From contig CATXDC010000024.1 in assembly GCA_958366985.1 (NCBI GenBank), forward strand, positions 1 to 22,559: DNA of 22,559 bases, written 5' to 3'. The stretch is from an uncultured Oscillospiraceae bacterium (GTDB taxonomy: Bacteria; Bacillota; Clostridia; Oscillospirales; Acutalibacteraceae). Below, in pieces: positions 8,340 through 16,263 of the stretch (the first letter of the stretch is position 1; each line of letters starts with the position of its first letter). The notes beneath the pieces were generated by a model. That model was not told the origin of the DNA and searched no databases. It worked only from the letters and a program-made list of their open reading frames with translations. The translations under genes and the position numbers were made by a program.

Positions 8340-8480
8340 ATGACGTATTTGTTCATTGGAATGATGATAGGTGTTATCATCGGAACAACGATAGGTTCTC
8401 TTGCCGTGGCTTTTAAGTCTGCTGAAAAAGAGATCGCACGTCTTGATAAGGAGGTCAAAGATGCACACAAACAGAGTTAA
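8340..8480 (+). CDS. Short single-pass membrane protein, DUF3789-like
   Basis: A 46-residue reading frame. It starts with an ATG immediately after the previous stop (TAAATG) and ends at 8480, overlapping the next gene by 20 nt in another frame. The first 25 residues (MTYLFIGMMIGVIIGTTIGS) form one transmembrane helix with GxxxG-type spacing, followed by a charged helix (AEKEIARLDKEVKDA). This resembles the DUF3789 family of tiny Firmicute mobile-element proteins. There is no Shine-Dalgarno of its own; GGAAATGGAGATGATG lies upstream and coupling is likely. The function is unknown. Confidence 0.65.
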   Translation: MTYLFIGMMIGVIIGTTIGSLAVAFKSAEKEIARLDKEVKDAHKQS

Positions 8481-8658
8481 AGCCAAAGTAGACTTCAAGT
8501 TCTGTATTGGTAATATTCCTGCAATGCTGAGAGCAACAAAGCCTGTGCTTTCGGAAAAGCAGTACAAAGAATTATGTACTGAGGTCAACAAAGTTGACGG
8601 TTACCTTGAACAGAAACGCATTATATTCAGCTACGTCGATCCAATGATCAAGGGCTGA
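8461..8658 (+). CDS. Small hypothetical protein
   Basis: A 65-residue protein. The ATG at 8461 is chosen because AAGGAGG ends 5 nt before it; a longer frame back to 8401 would run inside the preceding small membrane-protein gene. The protein is basic at its N-terminus (MHTNRVKAKVDFKF) and probably helical afterwards (AMLRATKPVLSEKQYKELC, then VDGYLEQKRIIF). I do not recognise a family. It is the last member of the first accessory gene cluster and is followed by 125 nt containing a long hairpin before the adenine methyltransferase. Confidence 0.65.
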   Translation: MHTNRVKAKVDFKFCIGNIPAMLRATKPVLSEKQYKELCTEVNKVDGYLEQKRIIFSYVDPMIKG

Positions 8659-8691
8659 AGAAAACACAATTAAATAAAAACTAATGTCGTT

Positions 8692-8770
8692 TTGCCAACA
8701 GCAGATAAATAAATCTGGTGCTTGCAAAGCGACTTTTTCGTTTGCATACTTCTTTTCTGCTGTTTGGCAA
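8692..8770 (+). promoter_or_regulatory. Long hairpin just upstream of the adenine methyltransferase
   Basis: The outer stem is TTGCCAACAGCAGA (8692-8705) with TCTGCTGTTTGGCAA (8756-8770), one bulged T. The inner stem is TGCAAA (8723-8728) with TTTGCA (8741-8746), extended by CGA/TCG. The structure ends directly before the AAAGGAG ribosome site (8773-8779), so it could control translation or transcript stability. No T run follows. Confidence 0.65.
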
Positions 8771-8783
8771 GGAAAGGAGCTTA

Positions 8784-9623
8784 ATGAACAGTTTTATGTC
8801 TTGGGTAGGTGGGAAGAAAAATCTTCGTGACGAGGTTCTTGCAAGATTTCCGCCTTACTATGAAAGGTATATAGAGGTCTTCGGCGGAGCGGGCTGGGTG
8901 CTGTTTCATAAACCGCCAGGTATGGATTTCGAGGTGTACAATGACTTTAATTCAAATCTTGCAAATTTGTATCGCTGCGTCCGTGATAAACCTGCAAAGC
9001 TGAAATACAAGCTTAGGTATGTGCTTGATTCAAGAGAAGATTTTGAGTATTTAGCCCTACTTCATAAGCGTGGCATTTTGCCAAGGCTTTATGATGTTGA
9101 CCGAGCTGCGAAGTTTTATCAGCTTATACGTTACAGCTATGCTTCGGGACTTGACAGCTTTGGAAGTCAGCCGCATTCGATGTGGTCGGACTTCCCTATG
9201 ATCGACCTTGCCGCAAGGCGGTTGCAGAAGGTAGTAGTTGAGAATAAAGATTTTGAAAGGCTGATTAAGCAGTATGACAGACCTGTAAGCTTTTTCTACT
9301 GCGATCCGCCGTATTTTGCTACAGAGAATTACTACAAGGACGTAGGTTTTACTGCAAAAGATCATATCAGACTGCGTGATACGCTTTTGGATATCAAGGG
9401 CAAGTTCTTGGTTTCATACAACGATTGCCCCGAAATACGGGAGATATGGGATAAGCCGAATATTCATATCGAGGAGATAAGCAGACTGAATAATCTTGCT
9501 CAGCGGTACGACGGCGGCTGTCAGTATGCGGAACTGCTGATTTCAAATTATGATACAAGTGAAAGAGTAAAGGCGGCTTGTCAGCTTTCGCTGTTTGACG
9601 ATGAAACAATTTTGGAGGTTTAA
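8784..9623 (+). CDS. D12-class N6-adenine DNA methyltransferase, orphan
   Basis: A 279-residue protein that would transfer a methyl group from S-adenosylmethionine to adenine N6 in DNA. The N-terminus WVGGKK (7-12) and EVFGGAGWVLF (31-41) form the AdoMet-binding part. The catalytic motif IV is DPPY (174-177). YNDFN (52-56) is the acidic AdoMet-contact segment typical of this class. The ATG at 8784 has AAAGGAG 4-5 nt upstream; the longer frame from GTG 8718 passes through the hairpin and lacks a ribosome site. No restriction partner is present. Together with the C5 enzyme it probably serves anti-restriction for the transferred element. The target is not readable; a GATC-type site would be a guess. 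Confidence 0.93.
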   Translation: MNSFMSWVGGKKNLRDEVLARFPPYYERYIEVFGGAGWVLFHKPPGMDFEVYNDFNSNLANLYRCVRDKPAKLKYKLRYVLDSREDFEYLALLHKRGILPRLYDVDRAAKFYQLIRYSYASGLDSFGSQPHSMWSDFPMIDLAARRLQKVVVENKDFERLIKQYDRPVSFFYCDPPYFATENYYKDVGFTAKDHIRLRDTLLDIKGKFLVSYNDCPEIREIWDKPNIHIEEISRLNNLAQRYDGGCQYAELLISNYDTSERVKAACQLSLFDDETILEV

Positions 9624-9627
9624 TTTT

Positions 9628-9903
9628 ATGAAAAATATGATATACACAAAAGGATTTATCAACAATTCAGGGGACATAGAAGTGCCCGGTGTATTTTTGG
9701 AAGAAGGTGCGGAAGTCGAGCTGAAAATATCGGTAGCGAGGGGTAAATTTGAAATAGCACTTTTCCCCTCAGAGGACAAAGTACCGTTCCGTGACTGTGG
9801 AATCTCGGAGGAAGAGATACAGCGTACCTGTTCCATGTACGAAGACTGCGACGGGTGTCCGCTTAATGACTACTGCGGAGAGGAATCGGAGGTGGTTTCA
9901 TGA
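9628..9903 (+). CDS. Small hypothetical protein with four-cysteine cluster
   Basis: A 91-residue protein starting at ATG 9628, with TTTGGAGGTTT upstream; the longer frame from 9595 overlaps the methyltransferase. The first 50 residues look like a beta-rich AbrB/SpoVT-like or small barrel domain (GDIEVPGVFLEEGAEVELKI, then GKFEIALF), though the match is tentative. The C-terminus carries C-x5-C-x2-C-x5-C (CSMYEDCDGCPLNDYC), a pattern suitable for zinc or an iron-sulfur cluster. It overlaps the next gene by ATGA, so the two are translationally coupled. I cannot assign a function. Confidence 0.7.
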   Translation: MKNMIYTKGFINNSGDIEVPGVFLEEGAEVELKISVARGKFEIALFPSEDKVPFRDCGISEEEIQRTCSMYEDCDGCPLNDYCGEESEVVS

Positions 9904-10334
9904 AAATACTTGTGTTTGAACCGATGAAAAAGCCGTATGTGAAGGATATTAAAGATAATATTCACGCTATGCAGGAAATTGTGGGCGGCAGCATAGAACC
10001 CATATATTTTGAACCAAAGCAGGACGCAATCGTCTGGTGTAATGACGAATTTCTGCTGAACGGTTCAGAGCCTAACAGGACTGTGGGTGCAACACTTGTC
10101 CACGGCACTTTTTACATCTCAGGCTACTATCAAAATGAATACGGCGAGTGGGACAGCTGTTCACTTACCGATGAACAGATTGAAAAGTACAAGGAGCAGT
10201 TTTCTCATATGATAGTTGATCTGCCGGGCATTGGTCTTGTGGCTGTGAATGAGTGTCACCCTGAAATTGTCCAGTCGGAAGAAGTAGCCGAAGATTTAGA
10301 AGATTCGGAAGAACCCGAAATTACAATGTCATAA
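9900..10334 (+). CDS. DUF3846 family protein
   Basis: A 144-residue protein. MKILVFEPMKKPYVKDI, the MQEIVGGSIEPIYF segment (residues 25-38), an AIVWCNDEFLLNGSEPNR stretch and the VHGTFYISGY strand follow the DUF3846 family pattern common in phages and Clostridial conjugative elements. The biochemical role is unknown. The last about 25 residues form an acidic tail (EDLEDSEEPEITMS) similar to the tails of the DUF4314, SpoVG-like and TOPRIM proteins here. The start overlaps the previous stop (ATGA), with GGAGGTGG upstream. A SpoVG-family gene follows 22 nt downstream. Confidence 0.85.
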   Translation: MKILVFEPMKKPYVKDIKDNIHAMQEIVGGSIEPIYFEPKQDAIVWCNDEFLLNGSEPNRTVGATLVHGTFYISGYYQNEYGEWDSCSLTDEQIEKYKEQFSHMIVDLPGIGLVAVNECHPEIVQSEEVAEDLEDSEEPEITMS

Positions 10335-10356
10335 ATGAAAGGAAAAGGTGATGCAA

Positions 10357-10722
10357 ATGAAAATTTCAGCAACGATCAACAGACTGGTGGACAAGCCCGA
10401 CAGCAATATCAAGGCTTTTGCAAGCGTAAGTTTTGACGGATTTTACGCCGTTCACGGTATCAAGGTGTGCGAGGGAGAAAAAGGGCGGTTTGTTTCCATG
10501 CCGTCAACTCAGTACACCGACCGTGACGGGAACAAGCAGTATCAGGATATTTTCCATCCCATAAGCAAAGGTGCAAGAAATGCACTCAAACAGGCGGTTC
10601 TGAACGCCTATGATATCAAGCTTCAACAGGTTCAGCAGACCGAGATCGAGGTGGAGAATTCTCCCGATGAGGAGATGTCCGATGATATTTCCGATGAACC
10701 TGAACCGGAAATATCAATGTAG
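10357..10722 (+). CDS. SpoVG family protein
   Basis: A 121-residue protein. The first about 90 residues match SpoVG: MKISATINRLVD, AFASVSFDGFYAVHGIKV, a FVSMPS strand, then DIFHPISKGARNALKQAVL. SpoVG proteins are small nucleic-acid-binding regulators of sporulation, division and virulence genes; mobile-element copies probably act on element or host transcripts. The ATG at 10357 is chosen by alignment with the family start and the GGAAAAGG site 8 nt upstream, over the GTG 10348 and ATG 10351. The C-terminal extension beyond the usual SpoVG length is acidic and ends EPEPEISM, the recurrent tail seen in this window. Confidence 0.88.
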   Translation: MKISATINRLVDKPDSNIKAFASVSFDGFYAVHGIKVCEGEKGRFVSMPSTQYTDRDGNKQYQDIFHPISKGARNALKQAVLNAYDIKLQQVQQTEIEVENSPDEEMSDDISDEPEPEISM

Positions 10723-10826
10723 TACAAAGGCAGGCTGTGCAAATTGTCACAAAGGTAGAACTTCGGCAAAAGGTCTGGATTTACAAGAAAAAATGTGATA
10801 TATTGCTTGACAAGGAGCGTGATGAT

Positions 10827-11774
10827 ATGAAAAGAGCGATATATATTTCAATACTTTGCACAGTAATGCTGACTGCCTGCGGGAATGTATCGGAGTCAAC
10901 GAAAAGAGCGGAAACCTCAGATGTGAGCCAAACTACAACTACGTTGACAACCTCTGCAGCAACGGCAAAGGAAGAAAAGGATACAAGCGAAACCGCTACT
11001 ACGATAAAGAGTTCGCAGAGGGTATCCTCATCTTCAAAGCCGACGGGTATTACTGTAACTACTACAAAGAAATCAGGTTCGTCAGGTGCTTCGGGAAACT
11101 CAATTCAGGGACAAAACAATTCCGTGCAGAATAATAACGGTCAGGAAAATAACGTACAGCCTGCGCAGAATAGTCAGCAGACCTATAATTCGCCGTCCGA
11201 TAACAATCAGAGCAATAACGGTGCGCAGCAGAATAACCAATCGTCTGACAATAAGCCTCAGAATAACAACCCTTCTCCTCCGGTTACAACGGCAAAACCT
11301 GCGGTGACAAATCCGCCGACTACTACACCAAAACCGCAGACTGAACCGCCGGAAGATATAATTGAAGATACAACAAGCCTGCAAAGCGTTTTGAATTATG
11401 TAAATTCGCTCGGAAGAACAACCGATGAATATTACAATATAGGTGCAGGATTGGGGCACAACGGCTCTGATTATGGAAAAGCCGAAGCTGTTTACAATTG
11501 GATCAGAGGGAACGTCAGCGGAAATTGTCAAGTATTCTCAGCAGCAACAATGTACGCTTGTAAAGGTGTGGGACTTGAATGTCGGTATGCGTTTTTCTCA
11601 CCGGATGCCTGGTACGGTCATATGGCAAACTTAGTATGTGTGGAAGGAACATGGTATGTGTTCGATACACAGGGCGGCAGATTTTTAAAATCAGATAAAT
11701 ACGGTGAAATAACCCGAATATTTGATGAAAATGATAATACAATTGAAATTTCGATAAGCGAATCGGCTTATTGA
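10827..11774 (+). CDS. Lipoprotein with transglutaminase-like domain
   Basis: A 315-residue lipoprotein. The signal peptide with lipobox LTAC places the lipidated cysteine at residue 18. Residues about 25-185 are a low-complexity Thr/Ser then Asn/Gln/Pro linker that could span the wall. The C-terminal 110 residues resemble the transglutaminase-like fold: NCQVFSAATMYACKGVGLECR with Cys234, GHMANLV with His265 and WYVFDTQGG with Asp280, the expected Cys-His-Asp triad. In this superfamily the activity may be peptidase or crosslinking. The ATG at 10827 is selected by the signal peptide and the AAGGAG site 9 nt before; an upstream GTG at 10737 lacks a ribosome site. Its place at the head of the transfer region suggests a role at the cell surface during mating. 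Confidence 0.85.
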   Translation: MKRAIYISILCTVMLTACGNVSESTKRAETSDVSQTTTTLTTSAATAKEEKDTSETATTIKSSQRVSSSSKPTGITVTTTKKSGSSGASGNSIQGQNNSVQNNNGQENNVQPAQNSQQTYNSPSDNNQSNNGAQQNNQSSDNKPQNNNPSPPVTTAKPAVTNPPTTTPKPQTEPPEDIIEDTTSLQSVLNYVNSLGRTTDEYYNIGAGLGHNGSDYGKAEAVYNWIRGNVSGNCQVFSAATMYACKGVGLECRYAFFSPDAWYGHMANLVCVEGTWYVFDTQGGRFLKSDKYGEITRIFDENDNTIEISISESAY

Positions 11775-11800
11775 TAATATGTAACAAATATGCAAGTGAG

Positions 11801-11828
11801 AGAGCCGAAGAAATTTCGGCTCTTTTTC
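11801..11828 (+). terminator. Intrinsic terminator-like hairpin before the NlpC/SpaA gene
   Basis: A 9-bp perfect stem, AGAGCCGAA (11801-11809) with TTCGGCTCT (11815-11823), a 5-nt loop and a T5 run. It ends the lipoprotein transcript or attenuates the next gene, whose start is 31 nt downstream. Confidence 0.85.
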
Positions 11829-11859
11829 TTTGCGTGAAATCAAAGGAGAAATGTACTTT

Positions 11860-14800
11860 ATGTTTAAAATTAAATCAAAGATTTTAAAGAAACTTAGCGC
11901 AGGGTTCATGGCAGGACTCTGCGCTTTTTCAATGCTCGGCTCTACAATGAGCGGAGTAATTACTGCAAATGCCGCAAGTACTTCGACCGAAAACTCTGCG
12001 TTTCCATCGGCAGATACGGTGATCGCAAAGGCGGCAACTTTGCTCGGAACACCGTATACATTTGGGAATAAGGGGTACTGGTACGCATACAATCAGGGAC
12101 AGTATACTCCTCTGTCGGTGCAGACGATAAATAATCTCGGCATCGACTGTTCGGGACTTGTGTACTATACGCTGACGCAGCTTGGATACAAAACATCGGG
12201 ATTTTCATGGAACAACCCCGTTCCTGTGGATACCGATCACTGGCTGACAGTCAGCGATAACTGCACAATCACTTATGACGGTGTGACTTCAAAAGTCGAT
12301 GTTGAAAAGCAGAATATTAAGACAACAGACCGTCCTTATTGGGAGTGTTCCGACGGTTCAAATATTACTCCCGGTTCGGTAGTTGTTGCTGAAAACCCCA
12401 GTGGTATCGACCATGCATGGATATATATGGGTGAGTTCGACAGCCGTTCCGATGTTGTTTCATATCTGAAATCAATTGGAGTTTCGGAAAGTCTTATCAA
12501 TTCCAAAACGGTCGGTGACGGAAAAGGTGCAGGCGGTACTCATTGGAGAATTGAGGCTAACGGCTCTGAGGGCGTTGTAATTAATAACAAGGCCGACGGT
12601 AAAACAGCGACCGCTATGAATATGTCGGCTTTTAGGATCACAAAGACCGATGTGACTTTTGAGATAGATAAGTATAATACAAACGGTGATCTTGTGGGAA
12701 AATCAAGCGTTGATAATTCTACTGCGGTATATGGAATCTACAGCGATAAATCCTGCAAAAACAAGGTTGCCGAAATCAAAATAGGAAGCAATGGAAAAGG
12801 CTCTGTAAAGCTGCCAAGCAAGACTTATTACGCAAAAGAATTGAAGGCTCCAACAGGTTATTCAGTTGATCCGACCGTATATACAATCAAAGCAGGAAAA
12901 AACAAGGTGAAAGAGGACTATGAAACAGGAACAATCAAAATTAACAAAACTGCCGAGGATGGCATAATCAGTGGCAGGGAGTTCAAGATATCCTATACCT
13001 ATAACGGTAAATCTCTTGCCGAAACTGATAAAACCAATGCAAAAGGCATTGCGACCTTAGATGATCTGAAAGTTTATGATATGTCCACAGGCAAGGCTAT
13101 CACTTACACTGTTTCCGAAATCAACGTAGATACGAGATATGAAACTCCCAAGGCGAAGAATGTCAAGCTTACAGACGGCGACGTTGATCTGACTGTCAAT
13201 GTAAAGTTCAACAATGAACTCAAAACAGGCTCTATTAAGATCAACAAGCAGTCTGAGGATAATCAGAACGGCGGCAGAGAATTTACTGTAACAGGTAACG
13301 GCAAGACTTACAGCATAAAAACAGGTTCTGACGGTGTTGCAATTCTTTCCGATATCCCCGTATACGACAGTAACAATCAGAAAATTGTTTACACGATTTC
13401 TGAAAAAAACGTTCCCGTAAAGTATGTTGTTCCTGCCAGTCAGACGGTTACTTTGACAGCTGACGCAACCACAACCAAGACCTTTAAGAACGTTCTCAAA
13501 AAGTTTACCGCCCAAGTAACAAAGCAGGATTCCGAAACAGCTTCCGCTCAGGGCGACGGTACTCTTTCAGGTGCAGTTTACGGCATTTACCGTAACGGCG
13601 AGCTGGTGGACACCTACACAACCGATGAAAACGGATATTTCAAGACAAAGGAGTATGTCTGCGGAAACTACACTGTTCAGGAAATTTCACCAAGCGAGGG
13701 ATATCTGCTTGATGAAACTGTGTACCCGGTTGGTGCAGAAACTGAGAATTATTCCATTGAGCATAACCCCATTTCTATGACAGTGACCGAGGACGTTCTC
13801 AAGGGAAAAATCAGCATAATCAAGCATTCCGATGACGGCTCAACGCAGATCGAAACTCCCGAAGTCGGTGCAGAGTTTGAGGTTTATCTCAAGTCATCAG
13901 GCTCTTATGAAGCTGCAAATGACAGCGAAAAAGACTACCTCGTATGCGATGAAAACGGCTATGCACAGACTAAAATGCTCCCTTACGGAATCTATGTCGT
14001 TCATCAAATTAAGGGTTTGGAAAATACCGAACAGATGGAGGACTTTGAAGTCAATATCAGCGAAAACGAAAAAGAATATTTCTATTTGCTCAATGACGCA
14101 GTAAAAAAATCCTTTGTTAAAATCGTGAAAAAGGACGCTGAAACAGGCAATATAATTCCCGTTTCGGGCATCGGCTTCAAGGTTTGGGACTGTGCAAATT
14201 CCGAATATGTTTCGCAGGAAATCAACTATCCCTCAGAAATGATTCTCAACACATTTTACACCGATGAAAGCGGTTCTCTTATGCTCCCGAACGAGCTTGT
14301 TTACGGCGATTACGAGCTTCACGAAGTGCAGTCGGCGGAGGGTTATGTCCTTGATAAAAATCCTGTTCCATTTACAATTGACGGCTCAGTAGAGACCGTA
14401 GTTGTGGAGAAAACAAATACCGCACAGAAGGGCAAAATTTCTGTTCAGAAAACAGGCAATGTTTTTGCAAGCGTAACTGCTCTTGGCAGCGCAATATATA
14501 TCGATGAAAACGGCGAGGTTCACGAAAGTGGGCAGACCGCCTATACTCCCGTTTTTGCAAAAGAAAATCTCAGTGGCGCAGTATTTCAGGTAATTGCAAG
14601 CGAGGATATCATAACTGCCGACGGCACGATCAGAGCCAACGCAGGCGATGTTGTGGCAGAGCTTGTAACAGACGAAAACGGGTATGCAGAAACTGATTTA
14701 CTGTATCTTGGCAAGTATGAAGTCAAGGAAATTACTGCTCCTGACGGCTATGTTCTGAACGCAGAATCTCAGTTTGTTGAGCTTACCTACGCAGGGCAGG

Positions 14801-15924
14801 AAATCGCAGTTCGTGATACCGTTGGCACAGCTTTTGAAAATGACTATCAGGGCATTGAAATTTCTCTTTCTAAGGTTATGGAAAATGATGAAAAGTTCGG
14901 AATTTCAGCGGAAGAAAGTTACAAAAATGTTCGTTTCGGATTGTTTGCCGCAGAGGATATTACTGCCGCTGACGGCTCGGTAATTCCTGCCGACGGTCTG
15001 ATTGCGGAGGTTTCGCTGAACGAGGATATGACGGCTGTAATTGCAGAAAAAATTCCGTTCGGCAAGTATTATGTTCAGGAAATTGCAACCGATGAGCATT
15101 ATGTTTTGAACGGTAAAAAGTACCTTGTAAACTTCGAGTATATGGGACAGGAAGTAACTACTGTTTCAATCGACTGCGGGCAGTTCGTAAATGAACTGAA
15201 ACGTGGTAAAATCGAGGGAATCAAGGTAAATGAGAGCAACGAACCTCTTGAAAATGCTCTGTTCGGACTGTTTGCTGTTGATACCGCTGAGTTTACTGCC
15301 GACAACGCATATATGACCGCTGTTTCCGATGAAAACGGACACTTTGAATTTGACAAGATCCCATACGGCGAGTATATCGTCAGGGAAATCGAAGCTCCCA
15401 CAGGATATATTCTCAGCGATGAAAGCTACCCTGTGACAATTTCTGAGGACGGCGAAGTCATAGAAATTAAAGCTGTGAATAAATCTACAAAAGTCAGAAT
15501 TTCCAAGCAGGATATTACTACAGGTGAGGAGCTCCCCGGCGCAACGCTTCAGATTATTGACGAGGACGGAAATGTTGCCACGGAATGGGTATCAACAGAC
15601 GAGGCTCACTTTATCGAGGGCAAGCTGATTGCAGGCAAGGAGTACACGCTCCGTGAAACGATCGCTCCCGACGATTATGAGATTGCAAGCGAGATAAAGT
15701 TTACTGTGAATACTGACGGAAGTGTAACGGAGGTCGTTATGTACGATGAGCATACGCCTGATCTTGAAATTCCTCCTACAGTCACAATAGATACTCCTAA
15801 TACAGGTGTATCCGCAGACAATAGTGCTGAGCTTTATCTCGTAGCCACAGCGGTTATTATGGTTTTCGGTATGGTCATATGCAAGAAGAACGATAAGGAA
15901 CAGAGAAAGGATGATGTGAAATGA
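11860..15924 (+). CDS. Sortase-anchored NlpC/P60 peptidoglycan hydrolase with about ten SpaA/Cna_B stalk repeats
   Basis: A 1354-residue secreted protein. The signal peptide spans about 1-38 (cleavage near ANAAS). An NlpC/P60 cysteine peptidase-like domain (about 48-235) has IDCSGLVYY with Cys97, IDHAWIYMG with His185 and THWRIE (His228). About ten prealbumin-like repeats follow, marked by Y-x-x-x-E-x-x-x-x-x-x-Y boxes (such as YEVKEITAPDGYVLN), which in SpaA/Cna_B proteins carry the Glu for isopeptide bonds. The C-terminus has TPNTG (1312-1316), a hydrophobic span (1325-1341) and KKNDKEQRK, a sortase signal differing from LPxTG at the first position. The ATG at 11860 is chosen by AAGGAG and the signal peptide. 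It probably opens or remodels the wall and adheres to the recipient during conjugation. It overlaps the next gene (ATGA). Confidence 0.9.
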   Translation: MFKIKSKILKKLSAGFMAGLCAFSMLGSTMSGVITANAASTSTENSAFPSADTVIAKAATLLGTPYTFGNKGYWYAYNQGQYTPLSVQTINNLGIDCSGLVYYTLTQLGYKTSGFSWNNPVPVDTDHWLTVSDNCTITYDGVTSKVDVEKQNIKTTDRPYWECSDGSNITPGSVVVAENPSGIDHAWIYMGEFDSRSDVVSYLKSIGVSESLINSKTVGDGKGAGGTHWRIEANGSEGVVINNKADGKTATAMNMSAFRITKTDVTFEIDKYNTNGDLVGKSSVDNSTAVYGIYSDKSCKNKVAEIKIGSNGKGSVKLPSKTYYAKELKAPTGYSVDPTVYTIKAGKNKVKEDYETGTIKINKTAEDGIISGREFKISYTYNGKSLAETDKTNAKGIATLDDLKVYDMSTGKAITYTVSEINVDTRYETPKAKNVKLTDGDVDLTVNVKFNNELKTGSIKINKQSEDNQNGGREFTVTGNGKTYSIKTGSDGVAILSDIPVYDSNNQKIVYTISEKNVPVKYVVPASQTVTLTADATTTKTFKNVLKKFTAQVTKQDSETASAQGDGTLSGAVYGIYRNGELVDTYTTDENGYFKTKEYVCGNYTVQEISPSEGYLLDETVYPVGAETENYSIEHNPISMTVTEDVLKGKISIIKHSDDGSTQIETPEVGAEFEVYLKSSGSYEAANDSEKDYLVCDENGYAQTKMLPYGIYVVHQIKGLENTEQMEDFEVNISENEKEYFYLLNDAVKKSFVKIVKKDAETGNIIPVSGIGFKVWDCANSEYVSQEINYPSEMILNTFYTDESGSLMLPNELVYGDYELHEVQSAEGYVLDKNPVPFTIDGSVETVVVEKTNTAQKGKISVQKTGNVFASVTALGSAIYIDENGEVHESGQTAYTPVFAKENLSGAVFQVIASEDIITADGTIRANAGDVVAELVTDENGYAETDLLYLGKYEVKEITAPDGYVLNAESQFVELTYAGQEIAVRDTVGTAFENDYQGIEISLSKVMENDEKFGISAEESYKNVRFGLFAAEDITAADGSVIPADGLIAEVSLNEDMTAVIAEKIPFGKYYVQEIATDEHYVLNGKKYLVNFEYMGQEVTTVSIDCGQFVNELKRGKIEGIKVNESNEPLENALFGLFAVDTAEFTADNAYMTAVSDENGHFEFDKIPYGEYIVREIEAPTGYILSDESYPVTISEDGEVIEIKAVNKSTKVRISKQDITTGEELPGATLQIIDEDGNVATEWVSTDEAHFIEGKLIAGKEYTLRETIAPDDYEIASEIKFTVNTDGSVTEVVMYDEHTPDLEIPPTVTIDTPNTGVSADNSAELYLVATAVIMVFGMVICKKNDKEQRKDDVK
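12640..15765 (+). repeat. About ten degenerate SpaA/Cna_B domain repeats
   Basis: Repeated protein modules of 80-120 residues, each ending in a box such as YYAKELKAPTGY, YTVSEINVDTRY, YTISEKNVPVKY, YTVQEISPSEGY, YELHEVQSAEGY, YEVKEITAPDGY, YYVQEIATDEHY, YIVREIEAPTGY or YTLRETIAPDDY. One further copy (YVVHQIKG) has Gln in place of Glu and probably cannot form the isopeptide bond. Boundaries are approximate. Confidence 0.8.
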
Positions 15925-16247
15925 GATCTAAAAAGAAATTGATTGCAGCAGCAAGTTCGGTGTGCTTTGCAGCTATGATGTCGCTAACTGCTTATGCTTC
16001 AGGCGATGTTGCGGGAGCTGTGCAAAGCACTTGGACCACTGCAAGATCGCAGGTGGTTTCGGTTGTAAACAACGTCGTGTTCCCCGTAATCGACGTGATA
16101 TTGGCGGTTTTGCTGTTTGTTAAGATAACGCTGGCATACTTGGATTACCGCAAACACGGGCAGTTGGAGTGGACGCCGATTGCTATCATTTTCGGCTGTC
16201 TTATCTTTGCTTTGACTGCTCCGTTGTATATCTGGTCGATCGTTTAA
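15921..16247 (+). CDS. DUF3852 family, pilin-like VirB2/TrbC-type membrane protein
   Basis: A 108-residue protein with a signal peptide (KKK start, hydrophobic core, cleavage near AYAS at about 27), a short amphipathic segment (VAGAVQSTWTTARSQVVSVV) and two transmembrane helices (about 50-70 and 88-106) separated by a short basic loop, YLDYRKHGQLEWTP. This layout matches DUF3852 proteins of Clostridial conjugative elements and resembles VirB2-like subunits. It overlaps the preceding stop (ATGA), so translation is coupled to the wall-anchored hydrolase. It is probably a structural or channel component of the mating apparatus; pilus formation is not demonstrated for this family. Confidence 0.85.
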   Translation: MRSKKKLIAAASSVCFAAMMSLTAYASGDVAGAVQSTWTTARSQVVSVVNNVVFPVIDVILAVLLFVKITLAYLDYRKHGQLEWTPIAIIFGCLIFALTAPLYIWSIV

Positions 16248-16263
16248 AAAGGAGAATTTGTGT

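Noticed and set aside
8166..8591. 141-codon open frame on the - strand
   Set aside because: It is antisense to three small, well-spaced + strand genes; no ribosome site or recognisable domain.
6059..9623. A complete restriction-modification system around the methyltransferases
   Set aside because: No restriction endonuclease candidate lies beside either enzyme; the neighbouring small proteins lack nuclease motifs.
10723..10826. Extended N-terminus for the lipoprotein from GTG 10737, and a CANCHKG motif in another frame
   Set aside because: No ribosome site, and the signal peptide begins at ATG 10827. The CxxCH-like peptide is the read-through end of a shadow frame.
11100..11531. 143-codon open frame on the - strand, and + strand frames at 10856 and 11086
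   Set aside because: They arise from the low-complexity linker of the lipoprotein, where stops are rare in all frames.
13057..13515. 152-codon open frame on the - strand
   Set aside because: Shadow of the repeat region of the wall-anchored protein.
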